The notes: a model not told the origin generated them from the letters alone. A stretch of DNA of 64,000 nt from Allorhizobium undicola ORS 992 = ATCC 700741 (GCF_000621665.1 NZ_JHXQ01000005.1:1-64000), one strand, 5' to 3'; positions 35,140 to 47,572 are shown, counted from the stretch's first letter. Made by a program: numbers and translations.

Positions 35140-36018
35140 TTATTCCATCGCCAGCGGTGCGCCCCAGCCGCCCCAGATATAGATGGAGAAGAACAGGAAC
35201 AGCCAGACAACGTCCACGAAATGCCAGTACCAGGCCGCCGCCTCGAAGCCGAAATGCTGCTTGGGTGTGAAATCGCCCTTCAGCGCCCGGAACAGACAGA
35301 CAAGCAGGAAAATCGTGCCGACGATCACGTGGAAACCGTGAAAGCCGGTGGCCATGAAGAAGGTGGCGCCGTAAATCGAATTTTTGAATTCGAAAGGCGC
35401 ATGGGCATATTCATAGGCCTGCACGAAGGAAAACAGCACGCCAAGCGCCACCGTCAGCGAGAGCCCGGCAATCAAACCACGGCGGTCGTTATGCAGCAGC
35501 GAATGATGCGCCCAGGTCACGCAGGTGCCGGACAGCAGAAGAACAACCGTGTTGTAGATCGGCAGATGCCAGGGATCCAGCACCTCCACGCCCTTTGGCG
35601 GCCATTGTCCGCCGGTGAACAGCACGCGCGAGGCCTGAATGGCTTCATGCGGGAAAAGGCTGGCATCGAAAAAGGCCCAGAACCATGCCACGAAGAACAT
35701 CACCTCCGAGGCGATGAACATGATCATGCCATAGCGCAGATGCAGCGAAACCACCCGCGTATGCGCCCCCTCATGCGCTTCCTTGATGGTATCTGCCCAC
35801 CAGCCGAACATGGTGAAGAGAATGATGGCCAGCCCGATGAAAAACAGCCACGGATGCGCCAGTTCCATGCCGAACAGCTTGAACGAACCGCCATGCAGGT
35901 AACGCATGTAGCCGACGCCGCCGAAGGTGATGACGAAAGCGCCAATGGAGGCCAGGAGCGGCCAGGGGCTGGGGTCTATGATGTGATAATCATGTTGTTT
36001 CTGATGCGCATCTGCCAT
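35140..36018 (-). CDS. ctaE: Cytochrome c oxidase subunit III
   Basis: This 292-residue protein of the aa3-type oxidase has seven hydrophobic segments. Typical features are YHIIDPSPWPLLASIG at the start, GMIMFIASEVMFFVAWFWAFF, GTCVTWAHHSLLHNDR, TGFHGFHVIVGTIFL and YWHFVDVVWLFLFFSIY. It stabilises the catalytic core and proton entry. The MADAHQKQHD start is at 36018; an upstream extension to 36198 lies inside the next gene region and is not credible. Confidence 0.96.
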   Translation of the reverse strand: MADAHQKQHDYHIIDPSPWPLLASIGAFVITFGGVGYMRYLHGGSFKLFGMELAHPWLFFIGLAIILFTMFGWWADTIKEAHEGAHTRVVSLHLRYGMIMFIASEVMFFVAWFWAFFDASLFPHEAIQASRVLFTGGQWPPKGVEVLDPWHLPIYNTVVLLLSGTCVTWAHHSLLHNDRRGLIAGLSLTVALGVLFSFVQAYEYAHAPFEFKNSIYGATFFMATGFHGFHVIVGTIFLLVCLFRALKGDFTPKQHFGFEAAAWYWHFVDVVWLFLFFSIYIWGGWGAPLAME

Positions 36019-36070
36019 GTCAGCAATTCCCCAATTAAACCTCTCCGGAGTCCGGCGCGCCGGACCATGC

Positions 36071-36673
36071 TCACAATTTCGGCTTCGTCTGGCCTGCTTC
36101 CTCCGGCAGGCCCGCAACCGGCTTTTCCCCGCCATGCGGGTAGAAGGTATAGGACAAGGTGATCGTCCCGATATTCTTTGTTTCCGTGTGCCCGGCAATT
36201 TCAGGATCGACGTAGAAAACCACCGGCATTTCCAGCGTCTCGCCGGGCTTCAGCTCCGTCTCGGTAAAGCAGAAGCACTCGATCTTGTTGAAATAGACGG
36301 CCGCCTCCATGGGCGTGACGTTGAACACCGCCTGCCCCTTGACCGGATAGGGCGAGCGGTTGGTCGCGGTATATTTGACCTCCACCGTCTCACCGATGCG
36401 CGGACTGATGGAAGGCTGCATCGGCTTGAAATCCCAGTTCAAACCGCTGGACACATTGGCGTCGAAGGTAACATTGACCTTGCGGTCGAGAATGACGCTT
36501 GAGGCCTGCTCCACGCGCTGCGTCGTGCCGTTATAACCGGTGAGCTGGCAATAGAGCCGGTAAAAGGGAACGGCGGCAAAACTCATGCCCACAGCCGCAC
36601 CGACAAAGGCAAGACAGGCCAGGGCCACCGTCCTGTCTTTCGTCTTCCGGTTCTCTCCTCCCGTCACCGCCAT
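36071..36673 (-). CDS. ctaG: Cytochrome c oxidase copper-assembly protein CtaG (Cox11)
   Basis: This 200-residue protein has one N-terminal membrane helix ([22 protein letters not shown]) and a periplasmic Cox11 domain with the copper-binding motif [12 protein letters not shown] and YVDPEI. It delivers Cu to CuB of subunit I. It lies between the coxF-like gene and ctaE, as in most Rhizobiales. Confidence 0.96.
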   Translation of the reverse strand: MAVTGGENRKTKDRTVALACLAFVGAAVGMSFAAVPFYRLYCQLTGYNGTTQRVEQASSVILDRKVNVTFDANVSSGLNWDFKPMQPSISPRIGETVEVKYTATNRSPYPVKGQAVFNVTPMEAAVYFNKIECFCFTETELKPGETLEMPVVFYVDPEIAGHTETKNIGTITLSYTFYPHGGEKPVAGLPEEAGQTKPKL

Positions 36674-36752
36674 GGTGTCCTCCCTCGGGTTCCGGCCTTG
36701 CCGGTCTTCACGCTCTCGCTGTGTTCAGCGCCATCCCGGCTCTTCCATCACC

Positions 36753-36893
36753 TCATTGTCCCATGCCGCTGATCTTCACCAGCGTCATGATATAAAACAG
36801 CACGACCAGCCCGGCCAGCACCAGCCCAAGGGCAATGTTGCGACTGCGCCGCGACTTCTTCTGCGCTTCCGTCGGCTTGATCGTTTCCATCAT
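36753..36893 (-). CDS. CoxF-type small membrane protein of the oxidase operon (46 aa)
   Basis: This 46-residue frame reads [18 protein letters not shown], then a single hydrophobic helix ([20 protein letters not shown]) and ends SGMGQ. The basic N-terminus with one helix is typical of the small CoxF protein encoded between ctaB and ctaG in rhizobia. Its ATG overlaps the ctaB stop by 4 bp (ATGA). Function is probably in oxidase assembly or stability. Confidence 0.8.
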   Translation of the reverse strand: MMETIKPTEAQKKSRRSRNIALGLVLAGLVVLFYIMTLVKISGMGQ

Positions 36894-37828
36894 GCCAGCC
36901 CCAGCCCGGCAGAGATCGCCCCGGCGAAACGATCGACCATCAGTGCCGAAAAAATCGCGAAGAGATAGAAGATCGAATAGGCAAACAGCTTGCGGGCCGG
37001 CGCCATGCGCTCATCGCTTTCCGGCATCTTCAGCACCAGCACGGCATAGGCCACGAAAATCGCGCTCAAAATACCCGATGCAATGCCATAGCCGAAAGAG
37101 GCAAGGCCGGTGAAGGCGGGCGCGACCGCAGCAAATGCCGTCAGCACCGCATAAAGAAAAATCTGCCGCTTGGTGGAGGCAGCACCCGCCACATTCGGCA
37201 TCATCGGCACGCCGACGGCGCCGTAATCCTTCATCTTGAACAGGGCCAGCGCCCAGAAATGCGCGGGCGTCCACAGGAAGATGATGAGGAACAGGATGAT
37301 GCTGTCCAGCGAGACGCCGCCGGTGACACAGGCCCAGCCGATCATGGGCGGAAAGGCACCCGAAGCCCCGCCGATCACGATGTTCTGCGGCGTCGAGCGC
37401 TTCAGCCACATGGTGTAGACCACGGCATAGAAGAAAATGGTGAAGGCGAGGAAGGCGGCTGAAAACCAGTTGACCGTGAGGCCGAGAATGGCGACCGAAA
37501 ACACCGAAAGCGTTACACCGAAGGCCAGCGCCTCCTGCGGCTGCACGCGGCCTGCGGGAATGGGGCGGCGCGCCGTGCGCGTCATCACCGCATCTATATC
37601 GGCATCATACCACATGTTCAGCGCCCCGGATGCGCCTGCCCCCACGGCAATGCACAGAATGGCAATGATGGCCAGAACCGGATTGACATGGCCGGGCGCC
37701 AGAACCAGACCGGCAAAGGCGGTGAAAACCACCAGCGACATGACGCGCGGCTTGAGAAGCGCGAAGAAATCGCCTGCTCCTGCCTCCGAAAGGCTGCCGA
37801 TGGTTTCGCTGTTGTCGATGACTGCCAT
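36890..37828 (-). CDS. ctaB: Protohaem IX farnesyltransferase CtaB (haem O synthase)
   Basis: This 312-residue polyprenyltransferase has about nine hydrophobic segments. It has the Asp-rich motif [23 protein letters not shown] and, after it, NFKG-like [22 protein letters not shown]. It adds a farnesyl group to haem B to give haem O for the aa3 oxidase. The start [11 protein letters not shown] at 37828 is favoured. It ends ATGA-coupled to the coxF-like gene. Confidence 0.95.
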   Translation of the reverse strand: MAVIDNSETIGSLSEAGAGDFFALLKPRVMSLVVFTAFAGLVLAPGHVNPVLAIIAILCIAVGAGASGALNMWYDADIDAVMTRTARRPIPAGRVQPQEALAFGVTLSVFSVAILGLTVNWFSAAFLAFTIFFYAVVYTMWLKRSTPQNIVIGGASGAFPPMIGWACVTGGVSLDSIILFLIIFLWTPAHFWALALFKMKDYGAVGVPMMPNVAGAASTKRQIFLYAVLTAFAAVAPAFTGLASFGYGIASGILSAIFVAYAVLVLKMPESDERMAPARKLFAYSIFYLFAIFSALMVDRFAGAISAGLGLA

Positions 37829-37915
37829 TGCCTGATCCTGCTGAAAACGGCCTTCGATCCAACCGCTTTCTGTTTTGTTGCCGGTGCCGCAGCGGGGCTG
37901 CGGCACCGGATGGAA

Positions 37916-40499
<2,584 letters not shown>

Positions 40500-40892
40500 G
40501 ATTGCCTCTCCTCCCGCGCTTGATCCATATCAATGGAAAGCGCACAATCACTGATATGATGCTAATTTAAAATCACAATTTTGCCCTCTTCGCAATAACG
40601 CCTTCCCCATCCTTCGTGCGGCATTTTGCACATCGTCAAATCCCTGTGGATTTTTTCAGGTGTGCCTGCCGAAAACCCATGAAATTCAGGGAGTCCCAAT
40701 TATGCCTTACTCCGCTGAAAAAGAGGGATGATTGCATGGCCGGTCTTGTCATGCCGTCATTTTGCTTTAAGGGCCTGTTGCAAGGCGGCCTTCATGGCAG
40801 GACAAGCAGGTCGTGGAGGCTTTTCTCCAGCTTCCGCAGGGCTGACAATGAACCGGCTGATTCGCATTCCAGATTGTATCCCAGAGGGTTTC
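40500..40892. other. Intergenic region between divergent ctaC and ialB-like genes
   Basis: These 393 bp hold the FNR/FixK-type box near ctaC. I see no other gene or box; the ctaC promoter must lie upstream of the box. Confidence 0.6.
40520..40533 (-). promoter_or_regulatory. FNR/FixK-type anaerobox in the ctaC leader
   Basis: TTGATCCATATCAA is a perfect TTGAT-N4-ATCAA palindrome, the consensus of FNR/FixK/FnrN proteins. It lies 20 bp before the ctaC start codon and just before its ribosome site. At this place it would act as a roadblock or repression site under low oxygen, since activation sites sit at about -41 from the transcript start. Confidence 0.7.
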
Positions 40893-41420
40893 ATGGTGTT
40901 CCGAATTCTGTTGCGCGCTGGCATGGTGATGGCAGGTCTGTCGTTTGCGGCAATGACCGCCTCGACGGCTCTTGCCCAACAACAGCAGGCAGGAACGGTT
41001 CGTTCCAATCACGGCGCCTGGTCCATCATCTGCGATACGCCCGCAGGCACCTCGCAGGAACAATGCGCCCTGATGCAGAACGTGATTGCCGAAGACCGGC
41101 CGGAGGTCGGCCTTTCCGTCGTGGTATTGAAAACGGCGGACCGCAAGGCCCGCGTCTTGCGCATTCTGGCGCCGCTCGGCGTGCTTTTGAAGGACGGGAT
41201 GGAGCTTTTCGTCGATAACAACAATGTCGGGCGCGCCTATTTCACCCGCTGCTTTGCCGAGGGCTGCTATGTGGAGGTCGAGATCGACGACAATCTCATG
41301 AAGATCCTGCGCTCCGGCAAGAATGCCGTGTTTGCGGTGCGCGAATCCTCCGATCAGGACCGCGTGGGCATTCCGGTGGAGCTGAAGGGCTTTGGCGAGG
41401 GCTATGACGCGCTGCCCTGA
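40893..41420 (+). CDS. Invasion-associated locus B (IalB) family protein
   Basis: This 175-residue protein has a signal peptide (MVFRILLRAGMVMAGLSFAAM, cleavage near LAQ). The IalB pattern is visible: HGAWSIICDTPAGTSQEQCALMQ (two Cys), LAPLGVLLKDGMELFVDNN, and YFTRCFAEGCYVEVEIDD (two Cys). IalB helps Bartonella invade red cells; in Brucella the family is common and its role is not settled. The start at 40893 follows CAGAGGG. Confidence 0.87.
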   Translation: MVFRILLRAGMVMAGLSFAAMTASTALAQQQQAGTVRSNHGAWSIICDTPAGTSQEQCALMQNVIAEDRPEVGLSVVVLKTADRKARVLRILAPLGVLLKDGMELFVDNNNVGRAYFTRCFAEGCYVEVEIDDNLMKILRSGKNAVFAVRESSDQDRVGIPVELKGFGEGYDALP

Positions 41421-41504
41421 GCGCGTTTGCCTGAGCGTGTTTCCCTTGTCTTGGCCCTGCCGCCCGATTACATGGGGAGCTGTTTCTGGATGAAGGATGC
41501 CACC

Positions 41505-42920
41505 ATGACCACCGATCTCCTCAGCCTTTTCGATTGTGACGAACGCGCCCTGGAGCAGGCGGTGGCACAGGCGCTTTCTGGCGCCGATGATGGCGAACTC
41601 TTCATCGAACATGCCCAGGCGGAAACGCTTTCCTTCGACAATGGCCGCCTGAAGGGCGGCAGTTTCAACACCGATCAGGGCTTTGGTCTGCGCGCCGTCG
41701 CCGGCGAACAGGTGGGCTATGCCCATTCGGGCGAGCTTTCGGCTGCCGCCCTTTCACGGGCGGCGGAAGCCGTTTCCACCGTCACGCGAGGTTATGGCGG
41801 CACTTACGCCGCCGCGCCCAAGGGCACCAATGAGCGGCGGTATGGCGACGAAAACCCGATTGGCAGCCCGAGCTTCGAGGAAAAGGCGCGTCTGCTCGCC
41901 GAAATCGACGCCTATCTGCGCGACAAGGACCCCAAGGTGCGTCAGGTCAGCGCGGCGATTGCGGCAAGCTGGCAGGTGGTGGAAATCCTGCGCGCCGACG
42001 GCCATCCGGTGCGCGACGTGCGGCCGATGACGCGCATCAGCCTCTCCGTCGTGGCCGGTCACGGCGACCGGCAGGAAAGCGGAAGTTTCGGCTTTGGCGG
42101 GCGCATGTCCTTTGCCGATTTTCTCAACGAGGATAGCTGGCGCAAGGGTGCCGACGACGCACTTCGTCAGGCGCTGGTCAATCTCGAGGCGGTCGAAGCC
42201 CCGGCAGGCAGCATGGATGTGGTGCTGGGCAATGGCTGGCCGGGCGTTATGCTGCATGAGGCGGTGGGGCACGGCCTGGAGGGCGACTTCAACCGCAAGA
42301 AAACCTCCGCTTTTGCTGGCCTGATGGGCGAAATGGTCGCCGCCCCCGGCGTGACGGTGGTGGATGACGGCACGATCGGCAATCGCCGTGGCTCGATCAC
42401 CGTGGATGACGAAGGCACGCCTTCCGCCTATAACGTATTGATCGAAAACGGCCGTCTGGTGGGCTATATGCAGGACCGGCAGAATGCCCGGCTGATGGGC
42501 ATGGCGCCCACCGGCAATGGCCGCCGCCAGAGCTATGCCTGCCAGCCCATGCCGCGCATGACCAATACCTACATGCTCTCCGGCGACAAGACGCCGGAAG
42601 AAATCATCGCCTCGGTCAAAAAGGGCATCTATGCCGTCTCCTTCGGCGGCGGCCAGGTGGACATCACCTCCGGAAAATTCGTGTTCGGTTGCACCGAGGC
42701 CTATATGATCGAGGATGGCCGCATCGGCGCACCCGTCAAGGGCGCCATGCTGATCGGCAACGGGCCGGAAGCGATGAAACGCATCACCATGATCGGCAAT
42801 GATTCGAAGCTCGATACCGGCATCGGCAATTGCGGCAAGGCGGGCCAATGGGTGCCGGTGGGCGTGGGCCAGCCGCATCTGCGCATGAACGAAATCACCG
42901 TCGGCGGCACGCGGGCCTGA
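41505..42920 (+). CDS. tldD: TldD metalloprotease
   Basis: This 471-residue protein has the TldD zinc motif HEAVGHGLEGD (HEXXXH, about residue 260), FNRKKTSAFAG and GQVDITSGKFVFGCTEAYMI, and the C-terminal GTGIGNCGKAGQWVPVG-like end with conserved Cys. With TldE (not in this window) it forms a heterodimeric protease that degrades unfolded peptides. The ATG at 41505 has AAGGA 8 nt upstream. Its TGA overlaps the next ATG (TGATG). Confidence 0.95.
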   Translation: MTTDLLSLFDCDERALEQAVAQALSGADDGELFIEHAQAETLSFDNGRLKGGSFNTDQGFGLRAVAGEQVGYAHSGELSAAALSRAAEAVSTVTRGYGGTYAAAPKGTNERRYGDENPIGSPSFEEKARLLAEIDAYLRDKDPKVRQVSAAIAASWQVVEILRADGHPVRDVRPMTRISLSVVAGHGDRQESGSFGFGGRMSFADFLNEDSWRKGADDALRQALVNLEAVEAPAGSMDVVLGNGWPGVMLHEAVGHGLEGDFNRKKTSAFAGLMGEMVAAPGVTVVDDGTIGNRRGSITVDDEGTPSAYNVLIENGRLVGYMQDRQNARLMGMAPTGNGRRQSYACQPMPRMTNTYMLSGDKTPEEIIASVKKGIYAVSFGGGQVDITSGKFVFGCTEAYMIEDGRIGAPVKGAMLIGNGPEAMKRITMIGNDSKLDTGIGNCGKAGQWVPVGVGQPHLRMNEITVGGTRA

Positions 42921-43606
42921 TGGCTATGTCGCTTGCCCTGCCCCGCCCGCCCAAAGCCGTGATTTTCGACATGGACGGGCTGATCCTGGACAGCGAGATC
43001 CTCTATCGAAAATCCATGGTTTCGGCCGGTGAACAGGCAGGTCTTGCGGTCGGCGCCAGCATTTACGAGGGCATGTTGGGACGGCCTTGGCCGGGCATCG
43101 CCCTGTTGTTGAAGGAGCATTACGGCGAAGACTTCGACGCCGACGCCTTTCGCATTGTCTGGCTTTCGCATTTCGATGCCCTGATCGAAAAAGAGCTGAG
43201 GCTCAAAAAGGGCGTGACCGACCTCCTCGACGTGCTGGACAGGCACGCCATCCCGCGGGCGATCTGTACCTCTTCGGCGCATTTTCAGGTGCGCCATCAT
43301 CTGGAAGGCTTCAACCTTTTGCCGCGTTTTGATGCCGTGATCGCCCAGGGCGATTATGCCCATGGCAAGCCCGCCCCCGATCCCTATCTCACGGCAGCCG
43401 CCCGGCTTGGCGTCGATCCGGCCGACTGTCTGGCGCTGGAGGATTCGCATAACGGCATACGCTCGGCCGCCGGGGCCGGCATGATGGCGGTGATGGTGCC
43501 GGACCTGATGGCGCCCACTGCGGAAATTTCCGCACTCTGCACAGCGGTCATCGACGACCTTCACGCCTGCTGCGACATGTTTTCCATCACTGAAAGCCAC
43601 AGTTAG
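42920..43606 (+). CDS. HAD-family phosphatase (beta-PGM-like)
   Basis: This 228-residue HAD-IA protein has the full motif set: AVIFDMDGLILDSEILYR (I), CTSSAHFQVRHHL (II), GKPAPDPYLTAA (III) and CLALEDSHNGIRSAAGAG (IV). It is overlapped with tldD and so likely cotranscribed. The substrate cannot be inferred. Confidence 0.87.
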   Translation: MAMSLALPRPPKAVIFDMDGLILDSEILYRKSMVSAGEQAGLAVGASIYEGMLGRPWPGIALLLKEHYGEDFDADAFRIVWLSHFDALIEKELRLKKGVTDLLDVLDRHAIPRAICTSSAHFQVRHHLEGFNLLPRFDAVIAQGDYAHGKPAPDPYLTAAARLGVDPADCLALEDSHNGIRSAAGAGMMAVMVPDLMAPTAEISALCTAVIDDLHACCDMFSITESHS

Positions 43607-44129
43607 GCTGCATCAGCGATGATTGTTGTTTCGCTGCGCATCAATTTTGTTCACTTTACGTTCTTGACTTTAGATCGGTTTTCCGGCAGATTGCGGTGGC
43701 GTTCAAGGGAATGACATAGCAAAACGGGCCTCTAGAGCATTTTCAGGAAAAGTGTGAAACGGTCTTGCGATGACGACATGCTTTCAAACAAGACCTTAAA
43801 GCACGTTGCTTGAGGCTGATCACAGTATACGACGCTGAGGAATGTCGGGTGGCCTACCCCCCTCTGCCTTGCCAGGCATCTCCCCCTCAAGGGGGGAGAT
43901 TGCAATGCTGTAAAGGCGTCATTCTTCAATGAATATTTGTGATGACGGCCTTTTTCAGGAATGTAGGCAGGCCTTGATCTTGCCGATCTCCCCCCTTGAG
44001 GGGGAGATGTCCGGCAGGACAGAGGAGGGTAAGCCACACGCAAAACCGTAGCGTCGTGTCCTGCGGAGGCTGATAAGCCGCAACGTGCTTTAAAAGCCCG
44101 CTCAAAACTTGCCGAAAGGCATGAATGGC
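43607..44129. other. Intergenic region with a MITE-like element and a degenerate palindrome
   Basis: Of these 523 bp, 43825-44063 are the MITE-like element. At 43735 a single GCATTTTCAGGAAAAG half-palindrome occurs. I see no gene. Confidence 0.6.
43825..44063 (+). repeat. MITE-like dispersed repeat, copy 1 (239 bp)
   Basis: The ends hold long inverted repeats (TACCCCCCTCTGCCTTGCC and, opposite, GGCAGGACAGAGGAGGGTA) and each arm folds alone as ATCTCCCCCTC / AAGGGGGGAGAT. The centre (CGTCATTCTTCAATGAATAT...) is less conserved. A second 239-bp copy in the opposite orientation is at 62249-62487. Such GC-rich hairpin elements occur widely in Rhizobiales. Confidence 0.8.
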
Positions 44130-45479
44130 TCAGCTTCGGGCTGGCATCAGCACGCAATCATAGCTGCTTTTCACAAGGCGGTCACAGGCGCTCTGGGCGT
44201 CGTCCTTGGAGGGGAAGCCGGTGAAGCGGGCGCGATAGGTGGTGGCGCCATCATGGGTGACAGCCTCTGTATAAATGTCGCGGTCGATCAACGGGCCACC
44301 GATCTTGTCGCGCACGGTTTGCAACAGGCTCATGGCTTCTTCGGCGCTGGCGGCGGCGGCAATCTGGATCTGCCATGTGCCGTCGCGGCGAAGCGGAATG
44401 GGTTTCATCGGTCGGGGCCTTGCGCCGGATACCATCATTTCCGTGGCGGCTGCCGCACTGCTTGCCGCCCCCTCGACATAGGCCGAACCATAGCGCGAAC
44501 CCGGCACAGGCGCAGCAGGCGTGGGCGCGGAAGCGATCACATCCTCAAGGGTAATGGTGCGTTCACGGTCCACGGGCGTGGGAATGGAGCCCGTCGTCTG
44601 GGCCGTCAGAACAGGCGTGCTCGGCACTGCACTGGCGATCAGCGCATTGCCATTGGCGGCCTTGCCGATATTGCGCGTAATCAGCTGCGCCATGATGTTG
44701 TCACGGCTTGCGCCGCTGCGTCCGCCCATAACCACGCCCACTACGCGACGATTGCCATCGGCCACGGCACTGACGAGATTATAACCGGAGGCATTGGTAT
44801 AGCCGGTCTTGATGCCGTCCATGCCCTTGTAGCGATACATCAGATTGTTGTGGCCATTGATGGTGCGACCGCGAAAGGCGAAGCTGCGCGTGGAAAACAG
44901 CTGATATTCCTTGGGAAAATCGCGCAGCAGCGCCACGCCCAGTGCCGACATGTCGCGGGCGGTGGTGATCTGACGGTCATCCGGCAGACCGGACGCATTG
45001 ACGAATGTGGTGTTCGGCATTCCGAGCTGGCGGGCCTTGGCGGTCATCATGCCTGCGAAATTCTCTTCCGTCCCGCCGATCTTTTCGGCCATGGCCGTGG
45101 CCGCGTCGTTGGCGGAGAGCACGATCATGCCCAGAACCGCCTCGCGGACGGTAATCGAATCACCTGCCTTCACCCTGAGCTTGGTTGGCGGGCGGCCGGA
45201 GGCATATTTCGAAAACTCGACGGGCGTGTCCCAACTCAGCTTTCCGCGCCGCAGCGCATCGAAGGTCAGGTAAAGCGTCATCATCTTGGTCAGCGACGCC
45301 GGATGATTGGGGGCATCCGGATTTTCCGATGCAATGACACGGCCGGTGCGGGCATCGAGCAGAAGCTGGGCGCTTCCGGCAAGGGCCTGGGTGGATGCCA
45401 CGCTGACGGCCATGAAGCAGGCCATGGACACCAAAATCCTGTTCACTCGGCTTCCAAACGGAATCTTACGCAATTTCAA
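44130..45479 (-). CDS. D-alanyl-D-alanine carboxypeptidase (DacF-like) with a C-terminal SPOR domain
   Basis: This 449-residue protein has a signal peptide, then the penicillin-binding S11 domain with SLTKMMTLYL (SxxK), LSANDAATAMAEKIG (SxN) and DGIKTGYTNASGYNLV (KTG). A Pro/Ala-rich linker leads to a SPOR domain (about 370-449: WQIQIAAAASAEEAMSLL, YRARFTGFPSKDDAQSAC), which binds denuded glycan at division sites. The TTG start at 45479 follows GAGG. It trims D-Ala from peptidoglycan stem peptides. Confidence 0.92.
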   Translation of the reverse strand: MKLRKIPFGSRVNRILVSMACFMAVSVASTQALAGSAQLLLDARTGRVIASENPDAPNHPASLTKMMTLYLTFDALRRGKLSWDTPVEFSKYASGRPPTKLRVKAGDSITVREAVLGMIVLSANDAATAMAEKIGGTEENFAGMMTAKARQLGMPNTTFVNASGLPDDRQITTARDMSALGVALLRDFPKEYQLFSTRSFAFRGRTINGHNNLMYRYKGMDGIKTGYTNASGYNLVSAVADGNRRVVGVVMGGRSGASRDNIMAQLITRNIGKAANGNALIASAVPSTPVLTAQTTGSIPTPVDRERTITLEDVIASAPTPAAPVPGSRYGSAYVEGAASSAAAATEMMVSGARPRPMKPIPLRRDGTWQIQIAAAASAEEAMSLLQTVRDKIGGPLIDRDIYTEAVTHDGATTYRARFTGFPSKDDAQSACDRLVKSSYDCVLMPARS

Positions 45480-45886
45480 CTGACTGACCTCGAAACATCC
45501 CCAACCCGGCGCGGGCGCGTCGGGTGAATAGCTTCAAAATGGGGCAATAATCGTTCAATGCCTTCATCTTGCCCAATATCATTAACGAAAGGTTGCTCAA
45601 TTGTGGCAGAGCTGTGGATTTTGCCCTTTCGCGGCCCTCTTCACGAAACTGTCAGGGCGGACTTAACCCTCACTCGCCTAGGGCGGGTGAAAAGGGCATG
45701 ACTCTCGCAATGGCATCAATCCTTCAGCCAAAGCCACCTTAATATGAAAATTATACTGCAACTTTAACGGGTTGCGATGCAGTTGGTGCGGTTTACACAA
45801 GCTGAAGCGTCTTCCTGCATGATTCCTTAAATCGGAATCGCGTTAAGGTAAAATCATGCAGCAGGCGCTGGCATACGGGGGAAGAG
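45480..45886. other. Intergenic region upstream of the dac and deacetylase genes
   Basis: These 407 bp separate divergent genes. The right part has a partial Bru-RS copy (45815-45863) and, at about 45740-45790, a degenerate one. The rest must hold two promoters; no box is evident. Confidence 0.55.
45815..45863 (+). repeat. Partial Bru-RS-like repeat, copy F (left hairpin only)
   Basis: Reads CTGCATGATTCCTTAAATCG .. CGTTAAGGTAAAATCATGCA, matching only the left half of the element. A degenerate stretch at about 45740-45790 resembles the same left half. Confidence 0.7.
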
Positions 45887-46924
45887 ATGGGGTTGAAACA
45901 CAGGGCGATTGCCGCCGCACTTCGCGCAAGCGCGCTCATGCAGCGCATGAAGGTGATGGCAGGCGCGCGTGGCCGTGGCGCGATCTTCACACTGCATCAG
46001 GTGCGTCCTTATCTGCGGCGCGATTTCGATCCCAATCGCCATCTGGAAATCACGCCGGATTTTCTTGGCCTTGCGCTCGAAAGGCTGCGCCATGACGGCT
46101 ACCGCTTCGTGGCGCTGGACGAGGTGCCGCAATTGCTCGCAGAACCGGCCGGGGCAAAGCCCTTTGCCGCCTTCACGCTGGATGATGGCTATCGCAACAA
46201 TCATGCGCTGGCGGTGCCGGTGTTCGAGCGGTTTGAAGCACCTTTTACCGTATTTGCCTGCAAGGGCCTGAGCGAGCGAAGCCATGGCATGTGGTGGGAA
46301 ACCCTGGCGGTTCTGCTCAGCCGCGCCGAAAAGCTCGAACTTGTGCTGGAGGGAAAGCGCTGCGCCTTCCAGACAGTCACCATCACCGAGAAAGCCCGTG
46401 CGTTTGCAGTGATTGCCGGCAAAATCTGCCAGCCCGGCGAGGCAGAGCGTATCGAGGCATTGAACCATGCAGCCCGTGCGCATGGCATCGATCCGCGCCA
46501 ACTGGTGGATGACGCGATCATGACCGCAGGGGAACTGGGCACCCTTGGCCGCCATCCGCTGGCAAGCCTTGGCGCCCATGGCGTGAGCCACAGGGGGCTT
46601 GCCTTTCTCGATGACGCAAGCGTGCTGCGCGAGTTGACGGCCTCGGCCGATTATCTCGAAGCCATTACCGGCACACGGCCCTTGAGCTTCGCCTATCCCT
46701 ATGGCGATGCCCGCAGCGTGGACGCGCGCATTGCGCGTCTCACAGCCCAGGCGGGGTTTCGCCTCGCCGTCACCACAAGGCCCGGCACGCTTGCGCCGGA
46801 CCATGGCCAAAACCTGCTGCAACTGCCGCGCATTTCGCTGAACGGCTTTTTCCAGCACCCGGATCACGTTTCGGCGCTGGCCTCCGGCATTGTTTTTTCT
46901 GTGGCGCGGCGGCTGAGACAGTAA
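45887..46924 (+). CDS. Polysaccharide deacetylase (NodB homology) family protein
   Basis: This 345-residue protein has the NodB catalytic strands: RGAIFTLHQVRP, AAFTLDDGYRNNHALAVPVFER (D-D metal/base motif), FTVFACKG, SLGAHGVSHRGLAFLDDAS (H-x3-H, the zinc ligands) and LSFAYPYGDARSVD. It removes acetyl or other N-acyl groups from a surface glycan; the substrate is unknown. A partial Bru-RS lies just upstream. Confidence 0.88.
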   Translation: MGLKHRAIAAALRASALMQRMKVMAGARGRGAIFTLHQVRPYLRRDFDPNRHLEITPDFLGLALERLRHDGYRFVALDEVPQLLAEPAGAKPFAAFTLDDGYRNNHALAVPVFERFEAPFTVFACKGLSERSHGMWWETLAVLLSRAEKLELVLEGKRCAFQTVTITEKARAFAVIAGKICQPGEAERIEALNHAARAHGIDPRQLVDDAIMTAGELGTLGRHPLASLGAHGVSHRGLAFLDDASVLRELTASADYLEAITGTRPLSFAYPYGDARSVDARIARLTAQAGFRLAVTTRPGTLAPDHGQNLLQLPRISLNGFFQHPDHVSALASGIVFSVARRLRQ

Positions 46925-46951
46925 GCCCGACGGCGCGTTGCAGGGGCTCCG

Positions 46952-47572
46952 TCAGGGATAAAGCCGTTCCTTGCTCCAGCCCTCTTCCGGCGTGGCACGG
47001 GAAAAGACGATGCGATCATGCAGGCGGAACTTGCGGTCGTGCCAGAATTCGATGCTGACCGGCCGCAGCCTGAAGCCCGACCAATGCGGCGGGCGCGGCA
47101 CATCGCCCAGTGCGAAGCGGGCCGTATATTCGGCCACCGCCTTTTCCAGCGCAAAGCGGCTTTCCAGCGGACGCGATTGCCGCGAGGCCCAGGCGCCAAT
47201 GCGGCTGCCAAGCGGGCGGGAGCGATAATAGGCGTCGGCCTCCTCGTCGCTCACCACCTCGACCTCGCCACGCAACCGCACCTGACGGCGCAAGGTTTTC
47301 CAGTGAAAGCACATGGCGGCTTTCCTTTGGCCGAGAATCTCCCTACCCTTCTGACTCTCGAAATTGGTGTAGAACACAAATCCGCGCTGATCGAACTCCT
47401 TGAGAAGGACCATACGAACATTGGGCATACCTGTTTCATCAACGCTTGCGACAGCGACCGCATTGGGATCGTTCGGTTCACTTTTCGTCGCATCCTCCAG
47501 CCATGCCGCAAAAAGGCCAAAGGGATCGTCGTTTTCAGAAAAGTCACCGCTTGTTAACTGATTTTCGGACAT
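46952..47572 (-). CDS. pdxH: Pyridoxamine 5'-phosphate oxidase
   Basis: This 206-residue FMN enzyme makes pyridoxal 5'-phosphate. Visible features are [20 protein letters not shown] (FMN site), [20 protein letters not shown] (R-K/Q FMN contacts), [20 protein letters not shown], and the C-terminal [22 protein letters not shown] (PLP and FMN contacts). Length equals that of bacterial PdxH. Confidence 0.97.
   Translation of the reverse strand: MSENQLTSGDFSENDDPFGLFAAWLEDATKSEPNDPNAVAVASVDETGMPNVRMVLLKEFDQRGFVFYTNFESQKGREILGQRKAAMCFHWKTLRRQVRLRGEVEVVSDEEADAYYRSRPLGSRIGAWASRQSRPLESRFALEKAVAEYTARFALGDVPRPPHWSGFRLRPVSIEFWHDRKFRLHDRIVFSRATPEEGWSKERLYP

Noticed and set aside
43825..44063. Possible CRISPR array or structured RNA gene at the GC-rich hairpins
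   Set aside because: There are only two arms with no regular spacers, and an inverted second copy at 62.2 kb; a dispersed MITE-like repeat fits better.
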